Source: Buxus sempervirens
Lineage: Eukaryota; Streptophyta; Magnoliopsida; Buxales; Buxaceae
Direction: 5' to 3'
Assembly (NCBI GenBank): GCA_947561395.2
Contig: OX387185.1
Coordinates: forward strand, 46,324,602 to 46,388,601
DNA: 64,000 bases
Both the position numbers and the translations under genes were made by a program. Under the pieces are notes generated by a model. That model made no database searches and was not told where the DNA came from. It worked only from the letters and a program-made list of their open reading frames with translations. Positions 44,693 to 57,854 of this stretch are shown here, piece after piece (within the stretch, counting starts at the first letter, position 1; each line of letters begins with the position of its first letter).

Positions 44693-47600
44693 TCAGTCTT
44701 CGTCATCCACTTCATGAAAGGGAAGTGGCACTGTCTTAACTGCTCGAAACTTGCCAGCATTATTCAGATGCTCATTCTCCAACCTGGGCCATTTGAAACA
44801 TTTTTCATGAGAACAAATGGGAAGGAACATTTATGGAGATATTGCTGAGGAATGTCTAGATGACGTGGAATTAAGTACAAAAGTGAAATTGATTGATGAC
44901 ATATGATGCTTAAAGAAATTCTTTTTTTTTTTGTTTGTTTACCTATAGAAGTTCCATTGGCCTCTTCGGATAACTTCGAGAGCTGCTAAAATGAAGGTAG
45001 TTACTCTGTAGTCTACACTTCCAAAGTTGTAGTGTATTACAGTTTGTAACCAAGCTAACCTCAGTATAAGGTTTACACCCTGCATGAAATATAACATTTT
45101 TACTCAAAATTTCTTTGATAGATAAAAGGGCCTAAACCCAGAAAAGTCTTAGCTTCTATTCTTGTATTGCGCTGTCAAATAAATCAATGAAAACCATATC
45201 TCCCTCCAATTCAATATTCTATAGTCAATGGTTGATCTGGTGATTGCAATCAGGGTCTGCATTTTCAATGGCTTGTCCATATTATGAAACAAAATTCGCA
45301 ATGTATAATCTTACGATAAAGGTAGTATTGTTTAACACAGCTTTGTTAATCTAAAAGAACCAGCAATATTGTATCATTAGGATTGGTATCTAAATGCTTA
45401 GATCAATCCAAGATCCAGGGCATTGGCTCGACAATTGGGATCATTTGGCATAAATGCCATGAAAGAACTATGCCCAGTCGATTAATTTTGCATACTTGGA
45501 GCAAAATTTACATACATTTGCAAATACACATTAGATCAGGACATTAGGGAGATAGATGGAGTGAGTTATATACCATGGAAAAGAAGTATACGCTCTTTTG
45601 ACGAAGTACTAATTCGCTCCTTAGCCAGGGATTTGTGGAGTTTAATTGGAGCAAACCCCAATCCTTTACAAAGTCCCAGTACAATTGGTACACAGTTGCA
45701 GCACTCGAGACGGCTACAACTAAACATAGCCACCCAACACTCTTGTCTTTCTCATATGCCACTTTGGCTCCAGCAGCTAACATAGCTGACACATATTTGC
45801 CAAGGTTTACAAGGTGGCTTGTTTCTCCTTCATCAAACCACCGGCGAGCGCACTGCACTCCTCATTATGGGGATATCCAGTCAGAATCATAACAAGAAAA
45901 GTAAGACCAAATTCCCCCTTAAACATCCATTAAATAACTTAAGCAGGTAGCTTTTTACTCAAACCTGCATTGCTCGCCAGTAATAGGGTAGGAAGGAAAC
46001 AGCATAAGTGAGATCCCTGTAATGCTTGGTCCTTGTGCAGAATCCATAGTCCTGAGTTTTGTAGCTCCCAGTTATATAGTAACAGGCCACAGACTCTAAG
46101 ATTCTCAGCATAGGCACCTATTGGATAGCAATTTTTTGTTAGAATTGATATAATAGATGAACAGAGCATCATTATTGATTTTGATCATGTGTTGTAAGGT
46201 CTCTGTTTGATGTTTCGGCCTACCTGACTACAAAGTTGATCAGCCATGAAAAAGTCTAGCATGGCAACCTGCACAAACAACAACATATTAATTGGAGGAA
46301 GATTTAGTGATTATGCTTTGTCTTAGCTTTCTAACTAGATTCTTCGATATGAAAATGCTATTCATTTCTTTTGTTTCCAATTTACAAAGAATGTCTTACC
46401 TTGTATAAAGGTGACATGATGATGTTTCTTATCACCTTGAGAAAACGATAACGGCTGGATCTATAGACAATGTCGAAAGGACACACGAGCACAAGTAAGA
46501 AGAGCTGTCATAGAAGAAAATTCAAATTTTAATGTCTGTACAGTGAAAATTTTTGAATGTCAATGACAAGAAACTAGATTAGTAAAGTTAGATTCTGGGT
46601 GATCTATTTATTTCAGTTATCTGGGCAGTCATCAGTTTGATAGGCCAAGCATACTGAGCAGTGGTTAGGAACAACACTTCTCTCAATAGAATTCACAGAA
46701 AATAAAAAAAAAAAAAAATTACCAGTAACAAAAGGCCTGGAATTGCTTGAATTTGAGTTGAAGTACTCCCCTTTGCAACAAGTAAGTGAAAAAACATGAC
46801 CCCTACCACAAGGGTCATCGATGTTGTACAGATCAAGAACACATCACTGTATTTCATCTCCTTGGTTGGGCACAGTTCAAAGATGAAGCTGTAATTTATA
46901 CGGGTTCTTCTCCACATCAAAATGTTGCATCCATACAGAAAGAAGTGTAGAAATAATAAGCTGAACATGCTGTAAATAATGATTTAAAAAAATGCATTAG
47001 TAGCCTTGAAAAAGAGTACAAATTGTGAAAGAGAGTATAAAAATCAGATTCATGGGGTACTTGCCTGAGCACTGGGTAGACAGTTTCCATGTATACTGTA
47101 TCTGACTTCTTGGAGTACATCCCAGTAATATGTGCCATGATGATGTATCCGACAAAGAGTGCAACAAAACATCCAGTGAAGAGCCCTGATAGAAATTCAA
47201 TAGCAGTCTATTATGTCAGACTATCAAGTAACTTGGTACCACATTTGAGCTTTATGTGACAATGGGGTTTTGGTTTTTAAGTATTTTTTCCTAAGTTTTT
47301 TCGATGAACTGAGAAAATTTTTTTTCAAAAAGAGGAAAGTGAGAGTACAGCAAACAAGAAAGGAAGACAAAAGCAAAAAAGTATCCTCCACTAGAAAGGG
47401 ACTAGTTTTAAGGTTAAATCCATATAGTGCCAGGCATAGGCCTCAAATTTCACTGGCTCATTATGGGTTCCATGGCTTTATAATCCACCCAAAAAGGTGG
47501 ACCAGATATGGCCTTTTCAGTCAATTCCTTGTGATTCCTATTGGCCCATTACCTTTTCTACTGCATTGCTGCAAAGTGAGCTCTAGCTCAAAGCTGTTTA

Positions 47601-50041
47601 ACTGTTATATAATTTACCTTCTATAAATGGATAAAATTGAGCACAAGAAAGTCTCATTTTACAAGACATTCTTACTTTTTTTAATCTTAACTCTATCTTG
47701 GATTATTTGCAATTAAGACAAAGATAATTACCGTTGAAGAAGGTTACAGCATGGGATTCCTTGTGCTGAAGTGGTTTAAGGTATTTCATGGCCGCCCTTT
47801 TATCCCCATCAGCAAAGTGTTTAGTAAACAGCCCTTCAACCTCATCTGATAACTTGATTACCTGTTATTTGTGACACTTATAAGAAATTTTGGATATTTC
47901 TTACAACTAATTAAGAAAAAAAAAGTTGCAGAAAAGCATACAGCATATCTAAGTCAGATTTGCATGTCCCAGACCATCAAACTCACTGTCAGACAGTGTT
48001 GATACTGCCACCAGATATTGTCTATTATAAAGCAGATAACAGAACAAATTGTTCCCCACCTTCAGTTACATTTCATTCATCAATGCAGATGATGATACTG
48101 GCATTTGTGTTATACAGCACATATTTGAGCATTAGACACTAATATATTAGTCTTCATTTCAATAAATTTACCTTATCTGAGCTGTTGAAATACGAACTCT
48201 CAACCACTTTCAGATAGATGGACAGAACTTGCTTTTCAGTGATCTGAAAGAAGAGAAATATCAGGTTCTACTCCAATGTAATCTCAACCACAAATTTTCA
48301 ATATAATTGAATCTACCCCATTACTCACCTTGTCAAATTTCTTCAAGATCTTGGCAAAAGCGAGCATGTTTAAGTTCCTGCGATACCATTTTACAATACA
48401 AGATCTTTATCCCCTATTTCTATTTTTAATTTAAAGAATACCTAAGCTTTTTCTGAATCTTAAGACCAAGAAAACTAAATCTGACATACCTGTAAGTTTT
48501 AAGGTAGCCCAATCCTTTATAGAGCTCAATGAAAGCTCCTCTTATCATCTTCTCTGCATGGTGCAGCTTTGTCTTGTTGATGCTTAGCCTATTTCCTTCA
48601 GAACTGCATTTCCTTGATGATTGGTTAAGCAGATCCTCCCAGACTAAGTCAGTGATTGCCGAAAAGGTACGAGAGGGAGTTGTTAGAGGGATGTTTATCC
48701 TCACATTCTTGCCTTGGCAACTGACAATACGACCAGAGAGGGTCGTCATCTTCCCATCTTCTCTTTTCACTTTCATTGTCTTCACCACCTCATCTGATTC
48801 GGGAGAGCCTAAGCATTCTACATCATTTCTTTCAAACTCACCAATGGAGTTATCTTGTTCCTTTTCTTCATCTGTTGTGACCTTAACAGATTCTTCCTCT
48901 GTAGCCCAGAATGAAAAGAGAGAAAAAACAACAAAAGAGGTAAATAACATAGCAAAATATAATCAATATTCCACATGAGGTTTTTTTATTTTTTTAAAAG
49001 GGAGAAAGAGATGGAGAGAAGAGGGAACGGACTCTTGGTATTTGACCTTTAATGAAAAACAACTACATTTTCTAACACAAATCAGATTTTTTGCTTTTAT
49101 CTATGTCTCTTCTTTTTCTTATTATTATTTTTATTGCAACTTATTAGTCAAATATTGTGGTTCAGTAATGTTCTTTGAGACTGAAAACAGTATAAATACA
49201 TGATAGAAAAATAAAAAATATGTGCATATACAATACATAAAAATGTGTTTTTGTGTGTGCATACATTGTTCTTGGGTGCAGCTAGGAAATGTGCTTCAAA
49301 CATTCATGATAGAAGGTAATCATTGATTAATCAAAAATATGTTAGAAACTCCTTATATGTAATGCATTCCTGGGGAAGCATGTAATTTATACCACATGTG
49401 ATTGTGCATGAGATGGAGGGATCCTCCTTTGAGTCCTGTACAGAAGCACCTTTATGACCCTGTTTCTTGAGTGCAGTTTTGAGCTCTGTGAGAATGTCTA
49501 ATTGCTTCTCCAATGACTCCCCTCTCTCCATAAACTCTTTCTCCTTTTTCTTGTAGAATTGATTCACTTTGTTCAGTTGAAGGTCTAGTCTGGCAAAAAA
49601 TTCGTTGGCACCATCTGTATCAGCAAATTGCTCTAGCAATTCAGTCTCATACAAGTCCCCCCTACTAGCTGATGAAGCAAGCTTCTTATGGACCTAATTA
49701 ACAACATTAACACAAAGTAATCAATCTCTACATAAAAACAAATGAACATTAATTACACGCATGTGTAAGTGTGTGTATACTTGTATGTAAGTGCATAGAG
49801 AGAGAGAGGGGAGTACTTGTATTGCTCCATGGTCTTTATGATGATGGCCAAATAAAGAGAACTTCTTTAAAGAGGAGAGGAAGGTGAAGGGTAAGGAGCT
49901 TTGTTGTTGCTTGGTGTGTGTGCTGTCATTGTTAAGGAGATGGATTTTCTTGAGGTCCTTTTTGAGTTGCCAGTAATCAACAAAGGCCTCTTTCCATTCA
50001 GGAACAAGCTGACCCTCAAACTGCTTAGAGAACTTCACCAT
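44693..50041 (-). CDS. PHO1: PHO1-family SPX-EXS phosphate exporter
   Basis: PHO1 proteins export inorganic phosphate, notably from root pericycle into xylem, and sense inositol pyrophosphates with the SPX domain. Fourteen minus-strand exons: 50041-49817, 49693-49393, 48898-48490, 48377-48329, 48243-48172, 47861-47732, 47185-47065, 46969-46723, 46504-46400, 46268-46224, 46117-45965, 45852-45574, 45079-44943 and 44783-44693. Phases all agree and total 787 codons (Arabidopsis PHO1 is 782). SPX spans about residues 1-300, starting [20 protein letters not shown] with the lysine helix [15 protein letters not shown] at residues 115-129. Membrane helices follow ([46 protein letters not shown]). The EXS domain covers about 585-787 ([65 protein letters not shown]). 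It ends with VKTVPLPF and an acidic tail. The intron after exon 7 is GC-AG. Whether it is the PHO1 orthologue or a PHO1;H paralogue is not certain. Confidence 0.95.
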
Positions 50042-50160
50042 CTTTCTTGTGTTCTTCTTTCTCTTTTCTGAAATGCTTTAGAGAGGAGTACAGAAGTTGT
50101 AGATGGTGTGTATGCAGACTTATGGTAAGTGGGGTGTTCTATATCCAAGCCTATGATCAG

Positions 50161-50170
50161 GTATTTATGG
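50161..50170 (-). promoter_or_regulatory. Candidate TATA box of the PHO1 gene
   Basis: Read on the minus strand, CCATAAATAC lies 120 bp before the PHO1 start codon, which would give a leader of roughly 90 nt rich in GAAAGA. Motif and spacing only. Confidence 0.3.
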
Positions 50171-53157
50171 GGGCCAAAAAGGTAAGTGATTGATGTTCCC
50201 TGAACATATGCTCGACAGCACATTCCAAAATATCCTCTTCACTTGGATTATGTTCTTCCACCCCTACTTGAAAGGTATGGTTGCATGGTTCGCCGGAAAA
50301 TGACCCAACTGCCGACTCCGGTGATGGCTTCTGGGTCAACATGTTCTCATGAACATACATTTATAGACACACAAGAAAGGGTGGAAATTTAAAGTTGGTA
50401 TCAGTGGAAAATTACCAATTCAAAATGCATCAAAGAATACCCTTTTGAAGGGCATTTTTTTTATCATGAAGGGGAACTACAGCAAGTGCCTTTCCTGAGA
50501 TTTACTATGATACCCTTTGGTCCCATATCTGAATTGGATGGACTGCAAGGTATTTGAGTATTTTGGAGGCATTTGTGGAATTTAAGGCAACTCTTTCAAC
50601 AAAAATGAGTTAACTGGCTAAAACTTGTACAATCACACCAATGTTAGCTCTTATTAGACCAGCCTGACTCCCACTAGATTGAGGATAAGCCATCTCAATA
50701 ATTTTGTATTTGCACTTTCACCAAGCATCATCATTTGTTTAGATGAAACAAGTGTATTAGGCCTCATAAATAAGAAAATGGCTCATCAAATCATCGATCA
50801 AGATCATTCCCTTTACAATATCTAACTAAATTGATCAAACTGCAGTAGATTTGCTGAGTTGAACTGAGGATCCAGGTTCATTTCATCACATCTTTCGATC
50901 TACTACGCGGTGAGAACTTTTAACTTTTTCCTCTTCAATTACCCTCATTATAAGATTACTCAATGGCTTTTGGATTAAACTTCTATAAAGTTCATTTTTG
51001 TGCCTTTAGGGAGGTTGGATCAAGCGGGCAACCCTGGCGATATTCATATATTTGATCTTATTTTCATGATTAATATAGTATTTAATTATCTTAAAGTATA
51101 AACTAGATTTAGAACAATTGGGCTAGTGATAATAACAGCAACAACTTCTATGTTTGATTCCTTTGTTCCAGTACCATCTTCCCTGCAACTTGCAGGCATG
51201 AAAATTCCACCACAGCTAATAAAATTCGAAATCAGTAGCCGTTACCATCTTTGTCTTCTGAGTCATGGAGTGTAACATCAACAATTCAATTGTGGAAAAT
51301 TGACATCGTGACTGAGGAGTCTGACTCAAAAGACACGCTGCTGTGCATGTTTTTTCATACCACTTCTGCAGCCTCTTCATAAGATTCCAAATATTCTTTT
51401 TCAAATCCTTTTGCATTATTTATCCTCCTCATATATTCCCTTATCTTAGACATATCTAGTGATAATATATAAATTAATAAAAAAGGAATATATACCAAAT
51501 TCTCTTAAAATATGTGATCAACCCACTTCATAAAAGTTAAAATAATTTTTAATTCTTTTATAATAGTTTTGGATAGATTCATTGCTATGTCAATAATATA
51601 TTTTTGCATGTTGAATGACTACATATTTGATGAACATATGCCGGAATGCATTGAAGATTAAAAGATTCGAGGGTATGCCGTCGGTGACGCAAGATTGCTT
51701 ACAACATATAACACACTATTATATGAACTGAGAAAAAAAAATTTAATTGTGTAATGTGAAATTGATGATCTACCAAATTCAATAATGGGGTTGCTAAATA
51801 AAATGTATCAAATTGATTATGGGGTTGTGTGGTTAAGTCTCATATGTGAAATCTACATGGATTCTACATATGGTTGCCAATGGAAGTTGGTTTTTCCAAA
51901 AAAGGGAAAAATATCTTGAGTGTCAAAGCATAATTTTCTCCAAAACATGCCTTCTGTTTTCCTGTTTTTCTTTATTTATTTATTATTAATTTTTCTTTCT
52001 TTTTTTCTAATAATTTACATGGGGGGGACATCTATTTCCGCGTGGATTATCAGGTATATATGGCATGTACGAATCATGAGTCCCTTTTTACTCCATCAAG
52101 CCAATGGCGAGCTCTTCTAATGGTGATCCTAGTCGGATAGCATTGTTAGGTGCGCACTCACTGCTACCCACATCTCCCTCTTTCTCTCTCTTGCCACCTT
52201 TTCTTCATTCTTCTTCCCATTTAATTAACTTATCATCTTATATGTTCTTTGTCTGTGTGTGGGTCTCCTCTGTTAAAAAAGATTTCATTCAAACACACAC
52301 AAACTGAAGTGGGGATGAAGCATTTAGCTGTAATTAAGCAGCCTAACACATGATTAATTGCAGACTTAATTAAGATTTAAGTACCATCTAACCTTCAGAC
52401 TGTGGAAAAAGTGATTCTTATGAGCATATGATGCTCATCTGGGGTTCTGTAATAATCCCTTGAAATGCTGTTGAGTGCATCAATCAAGCAGGAATATCCT
52501 CCATTATTTGAAATAGATCTAAATATTCCACCAGCCATCTTCTTAGACAGTTATTCCTCAGACCATCTGATGATTCAACATGGCAATACCCCTACTTTTG
52601 CATTACAATGTTCCCTACATTGTATAGATCTCTAGACTCTACTCAGTGAAAGATTAAACCATAGCCCCACCATTAATTTTCTGCAAGTATATGCTCAGAC
52701 TTAGAGCATCCCATGGTTTATGGGAGTGAGCCGAACGGCCAAAAGAGGATTTCTGTGCTTTTCGATCATCTAGAACCACATATACTAAGGGAGAGTTGGG
52801 GAAGAAGATAAGGAAGATGCATGGTTTAAACTTTAAAGCATCTCTGTAGGAAAAGATATTAGTGTTTGTTAAATAATGGCGTGATTCTTAAGCGAATTAA
52901 GATTCCTTGAAATGTTTTAATGGTTATGTGTGAGATTCTTTGCTCCAAAGAGTCGGCAATAATTCCCTCATTCTCACCCAATGTTTGGTACCGTACGTAC
53001 AGACACAGTGAGATTAGTTCGAACCTTGGAAGCTGCCAAGGCATGATCTTTTGTAGTTAAGAAATGGAGCATATGCAGACTACTAACTGAAGGATAGTTC
53101 TTTGATCCATCAGTCCGTAACTTTTTTTTGTTAAATAACTAATTTACCTAAAAGCTC

Positions 53158-53183
53158 AAAGCTTAAAGCTTAAAGCTTAAAGC
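53158..53183. repeat. 7-bp tandem microsatellite
   Basis: About four copies of AAAGCTT in a row, in intergenic DNA. Confidence 0.7.
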
Positions 53184-54070
53184 TGAGATTGATAGGTATC
53201 AGTGTAACTAGGGATGACAATGGGGTGGGTTTAATGGCTAACCGGCCCGGCCCTGCCCCTAATGGTTAGGAATTGGTATTGGGCTGCCACCATAATCCAT
53301 TAAAATATCATTTTTAATATATTTTACATATAAAAAATACATATTTTATAAGTAAATATATTATTAATTTATACATTCCATTTGAGATATTCATATTTTT
53401 ACTTTTCATAGTATAGCCGGGTCAACCCCAACCCAGCCCATTACGAACCCATATAAGGTTGGAAAAAAACCGCGCCCCCCAACCCGTATTGACTGAATAC
53501 AAGGCACATTCACAACAATATGATAAAAAAAATCAACTTCTATGGATAATATATTAAACATGAATTGGTCCCTTTAAAAGACTTGCTCTCATGTTTATTG
53601 CCAACGCCATGCAGCTACATGGGCTTGCATGTGGCATGCTTTCATAGGTTTTTTTGTAATAAGACTTACCAAAGCATGCGAATGACAAGTTTTGATTGGT
53701 GGTAGATCAGAATGACAAAAAAGGAAACAAGGATGAGAATTTGCAGTGCTCGATAATAATGATCATCAAATGCCAATTGGTGACTTGGATTTTTAGTATT
53801 ACTTTTGACATTCTCCTTTTTTATCTTGATTGATCCTCGAAAATATCAATACTTAGGTACTTTAGGATAGATTATATCAATACTCTTTAGTTATATCTAT
53901 ATAAAAAATTATTCAAAATTGCAAAAAACTTCTTTTTATAACTTGTGCTCTTCCACATGGACGCAGAACTTAACTAGGCATAAGATGCATGATGCAGAAC
54001 TTAGATAGGCATAAGATGCATGATTTTGATATAAAGCTAGCAACAGTTTAAAAAAAGAATCCCAATCTAA

Positions 54071-54306
54071 TCTATACTGTATATAACAAGAGGTGCCCCT
54101 AGGGAATCGTGTCAACCAAAATGTACGATTCTATCTCCAAAACGGCCCTTACACATCATTGTGAAGATTCATTAATAAAAGAGTACGTACAATAATCAAA
54201 ACTGTCTTAATTTTAAAAAAACGACCTAATAATCAATTGTAAAACCGTTCCCTCCCCGTCTAATTTTTTTCTTTGTACATGTAGTATTGCACGTACACTT
54301 GGCTAG
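54071..54306 (+). mobile_element. Helitron-like non-autonomous element, copy 2
   Basis: It starts TCTATACTGTATATAACAAG after an A, and ends GGCTAG before a T, as expected for insertion between A and T with a CTRR terminus. It shares GATTCATTAATAAAAG and ACACATCATTGTGAAG with copies at 15997 and 59030. About 236 bp, no coding capacity. Confidence 0.55.
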
Positions 54307-54493
54307 TTCAACTATAAAATGGGACAACCAATTGCAGCCTCCCCTTCCCACAAGGCTTCAAATATATATCTAATTAGTCACCATTAATTTTTTAATCCCA
54401 TTGACACACATGCTCTTTCCTCTCTCAAAAGTGGAAACACTTATCTAATTACCATAAAATCTAAAGCCAATACTAATCCTCCAGATGGGGGGC

Positions 54494-54672
54494 TGAAATC
54501 ATCTACTGCTGGGTCTGTGCTGCAGACCCAGCAGCCTCGGTCACGGCCATCATGTTTTCACATTTTTCAATGTGAAACACCTTTTTATTTGAAAACATGA
54601 TAGCCATGAGATGCCGCACGTCTCACGGAGGCTGCTGGGTTTGTAGCAGAGACCCAGCGGTAGACAATTTCA
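54494..54672. mobile_element. MITE of the TGAAATCGTC family, copy C
   Basis: Inverted ends TGAAATCATCTACTGCTGGG and CCCAGCGGTAGACAATTTCA. The body folds on itself (GACCCAGCAGCCTC against GAGGCTGCTGGGTTT, GCCATCATGTTTTC against GAAAACATGATAGC). 179 bp. Confidence 0.7.
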
Positions 54673-56790
54673 TCTCAATAGATGGCTTCATTCAGTCATT
54701 AATGGCTGCCCTTCAGAGTTTTTAACAAATCCGACTCTAATCAATCACTTGTCAGTCATGGTGAAAGTACATAAACACAAAACTAAAACCAAACTTGCAG
54801 AGAATACCACGAGGATGGAGCTCATTCAGTGTTACAAAGTGGGATTTCCTTCTACTCAGCATTCAATCATTTCATTGCATAAAAAAAAAGGAGAAAAAGA
54901 TCTAGAAGTGAAATTTGAGATGATGAATTGTCTCAATCACCACGATTTCTATATACCCTTAATGCGGATACATATTTATGTCCTTCACGCACTATGAACC
55001 TACCGTTTGCATCGCGTGCTCTCTGTTTCGTCTAGTGCTATGTCAGACCACTTTTTATATCCGCATTTTCCATGGGAACACATTTCTTCTAATGCCAAAA
55101 TAGGGTTGTTCAGTGAAACCACCGGCTTGGATGTGTTTTGGGGTGTCGGCCCCTTATTGAAATGGGGCATCCATCTATTCGTTCCATGCTGGTACCACTT
55201 AGTGGCAGTAGAGGAAAGAGTCTCTAAACAGTCTATTTTGTATCATCTGCGACAACACGACACAAAAATATGAGGGCCATAAATATTCACTTGGTGGGGC
55301 CCACATTGCCGTGTCTTACCAGGAGAATGTTTGCTTTAGATGATACTGATCACACTCAATATCTTAAAAAGTTTGACAAAAGTTTATAGGGTTGTACAAA
55401 ATTTGGACAATGTTGAGATTTTGTGTTTGGGCCTTTTGACATTTATAGTTGCACCATAACCTATTGGCTTAAGCTCTTAGGTACAATGGTCATTTAACAT
55501 GATATCGGCACAGAAGGTCTTGTGTTCAACTCCCCGAGGGTGAGTTGCCTTAGCATTTATTTGTATACAGGATATATATCTTCCCTTTTAGGTGTAAGGG
55601 TACTTTAACTTTGGATAATAAGGGTTGGAGGAAAACAATTAAAAAAGGATTAGTTTTCTTATAACACATTTTTAGATCTTTCAAAATAAACAAATTTTCT
55701 TTTCTTATGTGTTCTCAACCCAAAAAACAAAAAGGGCCCCACAACCAAACGCATGCCGATGCAAGAAAAGTTAATTTTCTTGTATTTTTCTACGTTTATC
55801 TTGATGTCCAAACCTATGAAAGAAATATATAAGAAAATATTTCTAAGGGTGGATAGTCGATTGGTTCTTTAAACATTGCTAGTTTTCTCAAGTATGTCTG
55901 TGCAATTATTCATTGCTCCTATATCAAAAAATGTTCTTTAAACACTACTTTCTAGATTTTTTATTTTTTTTACAATTTAATTTGTTATGTAAACTTTTGG
56001 AGTATTAGTGAAATAGAATTGAACCAGCCAAAATTTTGTAACAGGCCTTTCTAACCCATGAATGGAACCGAATTTTATTTGCCGACCAGTACACATCCAC
56101 TCCAATACAGCACAATTTATGACTTTGGCGGGTTGGATTACAATTTATAATTTTGGGTTGGGTTGTTTTGTACGTAAAGAAGCTGAGCTTTGATTTGGTT
56201 TCCTTCTCTTTCCCAATCGCATCTATGGTTCTTCAAATTAACTAGAACAGAACCAAGTTTGTAGAACCTAGTCCAAAAGAGCCTGTTAGTGCGAGTCAAT
56301 CACACGGACTTAAGTTTCAGGATCAGAATGAGTTCAAGGAGTTAAATGGGTGTTTGATTCCATGAGTTTTAACAAAATATGATACAAAGAGGAATCGACA
56401 AAAAGTGCAATGACAAACTTGTAATATTCGTAATTTTTGAAGGATATAATTGAAACTTGTTTCAAAGACTCCTTTATATGATAAAGTCGAACTTGTCAAA
56501 ATCCCTTTTTAAGTTAAAACAATGGTAAACTTATAATATTTATAAGCTCAACTGTTCTTCACTAAACATCTAGGAAAACTCATTTGGTCCCCAATCTAGA
56601 GTGGATGCCAAACAAGGCCTAAACCCAATCAAACCTATTGGATTTGTTTTGGATTGTTATTAATCGTTTCGATTTAGTTTTGGTTTATATAATGCATAAC
56701 CGTTTCATTTTAAATTCAGTTTCGATTTTAAGGTCAAAATTGACCGATTATATATTTACACATGTTTAAGTCAGACCGCTAATTATGGAA
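54673..56790. other. Intergenic, mostly unrecognised
   Basis: AT-rich. Around 55465-55535 the words GGCTTAAGCTCTTAGGTACA and GGTCTTGTGTTCAACTCCCC resemble worn tRNA-derived or primer-binding-region sequence often seen in plant retroelements, but no tRNA fold or LTR was found. Confidence 0.4.
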
Positions 56791-56964
56791 TAAAATCGTT
56801 TGCCATGTTTCCCTGAACTGCTCCCTAATGTGGACTATTTTTCATGTGGGGCCCACTTGATACATTTATAGCACATGAAAAAACAGTGGTCGTGAGATGC
56901 TCACATGGCAGTATCACATGGCCACATCAAAGAGCAATTCATGTAGGCATGACAGACGATTTCA
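56791..56964. mobile_element. MITE of the TGAAATCGTC family, copy D
   Basis: Ends TAAAATCGTTTGCCATG and GGCATGACAGACGATTTCA, with a body close to copy A (GCCCACTTGATACATTTATA is shared exactly). Its right end is also part of the left arm of the fold-back structure at 56944-57795. Confidence 0.65.
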
Positions 56965-57795
56965 ACTCACCAATTATGAATGATTTGGTTTATCCATATA
57001 TTTATGGTAACCTTGTTCTTAGAAAGCAACTCTTTATCTAGTGTCATTTTATGGTGACATGTTGGCATGGATGTTTGTGTCATTGGAAGGGTCTAGGATC
57101 CTCTGTGAAGTAGAGGATCCTCTATGAAGCACAATCCAACGAACCAAATTAATTTGGTCTGATCCTCTCTGTAGGGAGGTACCTTCGGCTTATATTGGGG
57201 TACCTTCGACTTATATTGGGGTACCTTAGGCTAATTTTGATGACTGCATATGGCTTACCATGGGGGTACCTTAGGCTTATATGGGAGTACCTTAGACTTA
57301 CATGAGGGCACCTTGGGCTTACAATGGGGTACCTTAAACTTATTTTGGAAAGTACCTACCACAATTTAGGGAGGTAGCTTTGGGTTATAGTGGGGTAGCT
57401 GAGGTACCCCGTATTTGACAGAGGTACTCCATTGTTAGGCTGAAGGTACCTCCATGTATATGATCGGGTACCCCCATGTTTGCCTGAGGTACCACAGTAT
57501 TAGATAGAGGTACCCCGTTGTTTGCCTAAGGTACCCCCATATTTGATAGTCTTCATTTAATTTGATCTAACGTTTGGACCGTTGGATTGTGCTTCACAGA
57601 GGATCCTCTGCTTCACAGAGGATCCTCTGCTTCACAGAGGATCCTAGACCCTTCCAATGACACAAACATCCATGCCAACATGTCTCCATAAAATGACACT
57701 AGATAAAGAGTTGCTTTCTAAGAGCAAGGTTACCATAAATATATGGATAAACCAAATCATTCATAATTGGCGAGTTGAAATCGTGTGTCATGCCT
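56944..57795. repeat. Long fold-back structure with mirrored GGTACC repeats
   Basis: About 200 bp at 56944-57150 recurs as a near-perfect reverse complement at 57575-57795: TGAATGATTTGGTTTATCC, GACATGTTGGCATGGATGTT and GGAAGGGTCTAGGATCCTCT all have inverted partners. The 57160-57570 loop is itself symmetrical. Its left half has GGGGTACCTTAGGCTTATA-type units; its right half has GCCTAAGGTACCCCCAT-type units in the opposite sense. The right arm also has GAGGATCCTCTGCTTCACA in tandem (about three copies, 57597-57640) where the left arm has two shorter ones. No coding sequence. Confidence 0.8.
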
Positions 57796-57838
57796 AACTC
57801 TATTTATGTTTTACCAAACCCTAACCACCTATTTGACC

Positions 57839-57854
57839 CATGCCATGAGAGGCT
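57839..57854. repeat. 16-bp target-site duplication, left copy
   Basis: CATGCCATGAGAGGCT, identical to 58737-58752; the final T is ambiguous because the T run begins here. Confidence 0.85.

Larger units (their letters stand above)
50042..54070. other. PHO1 upstream region and intergenic DNA
   Basis: 4 kb with the candidate PHO1 TATA box near 50165 and the AAAGCTT microsatellite at 53158. From 53210, GGGATGACAATGGGGTGGG followed by GGCCCGGCCC resembles a worn hAT-type end without a partner. No gene recognised. No GNATATNC phosphate-response site was noticed in the proximal 1 kb. Confidence 0.45.

Noticed and set aside
50157-50360. 67-codon minus-strand frame upstream of PHO1, considered as an upstream ORF
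   Set aside because: The best TATA candidate lies at its inner edge, so it is probably promoter DNA and not transcribed leader. Transcript data would be needed.
53210-53500. GGGATGACAATGGGG-type hAT end followed by GC-rich sequence
   Set aside because: No opposite terminus or target duplication found; kept only as a note in the intergenic entry.
55465-55540. Sequence resembling a tRNA or initiator-tRNA primer-binding region
   Set aside because: It does not fold as a tRNA, and no LTRs or polyprotein lie nearby.
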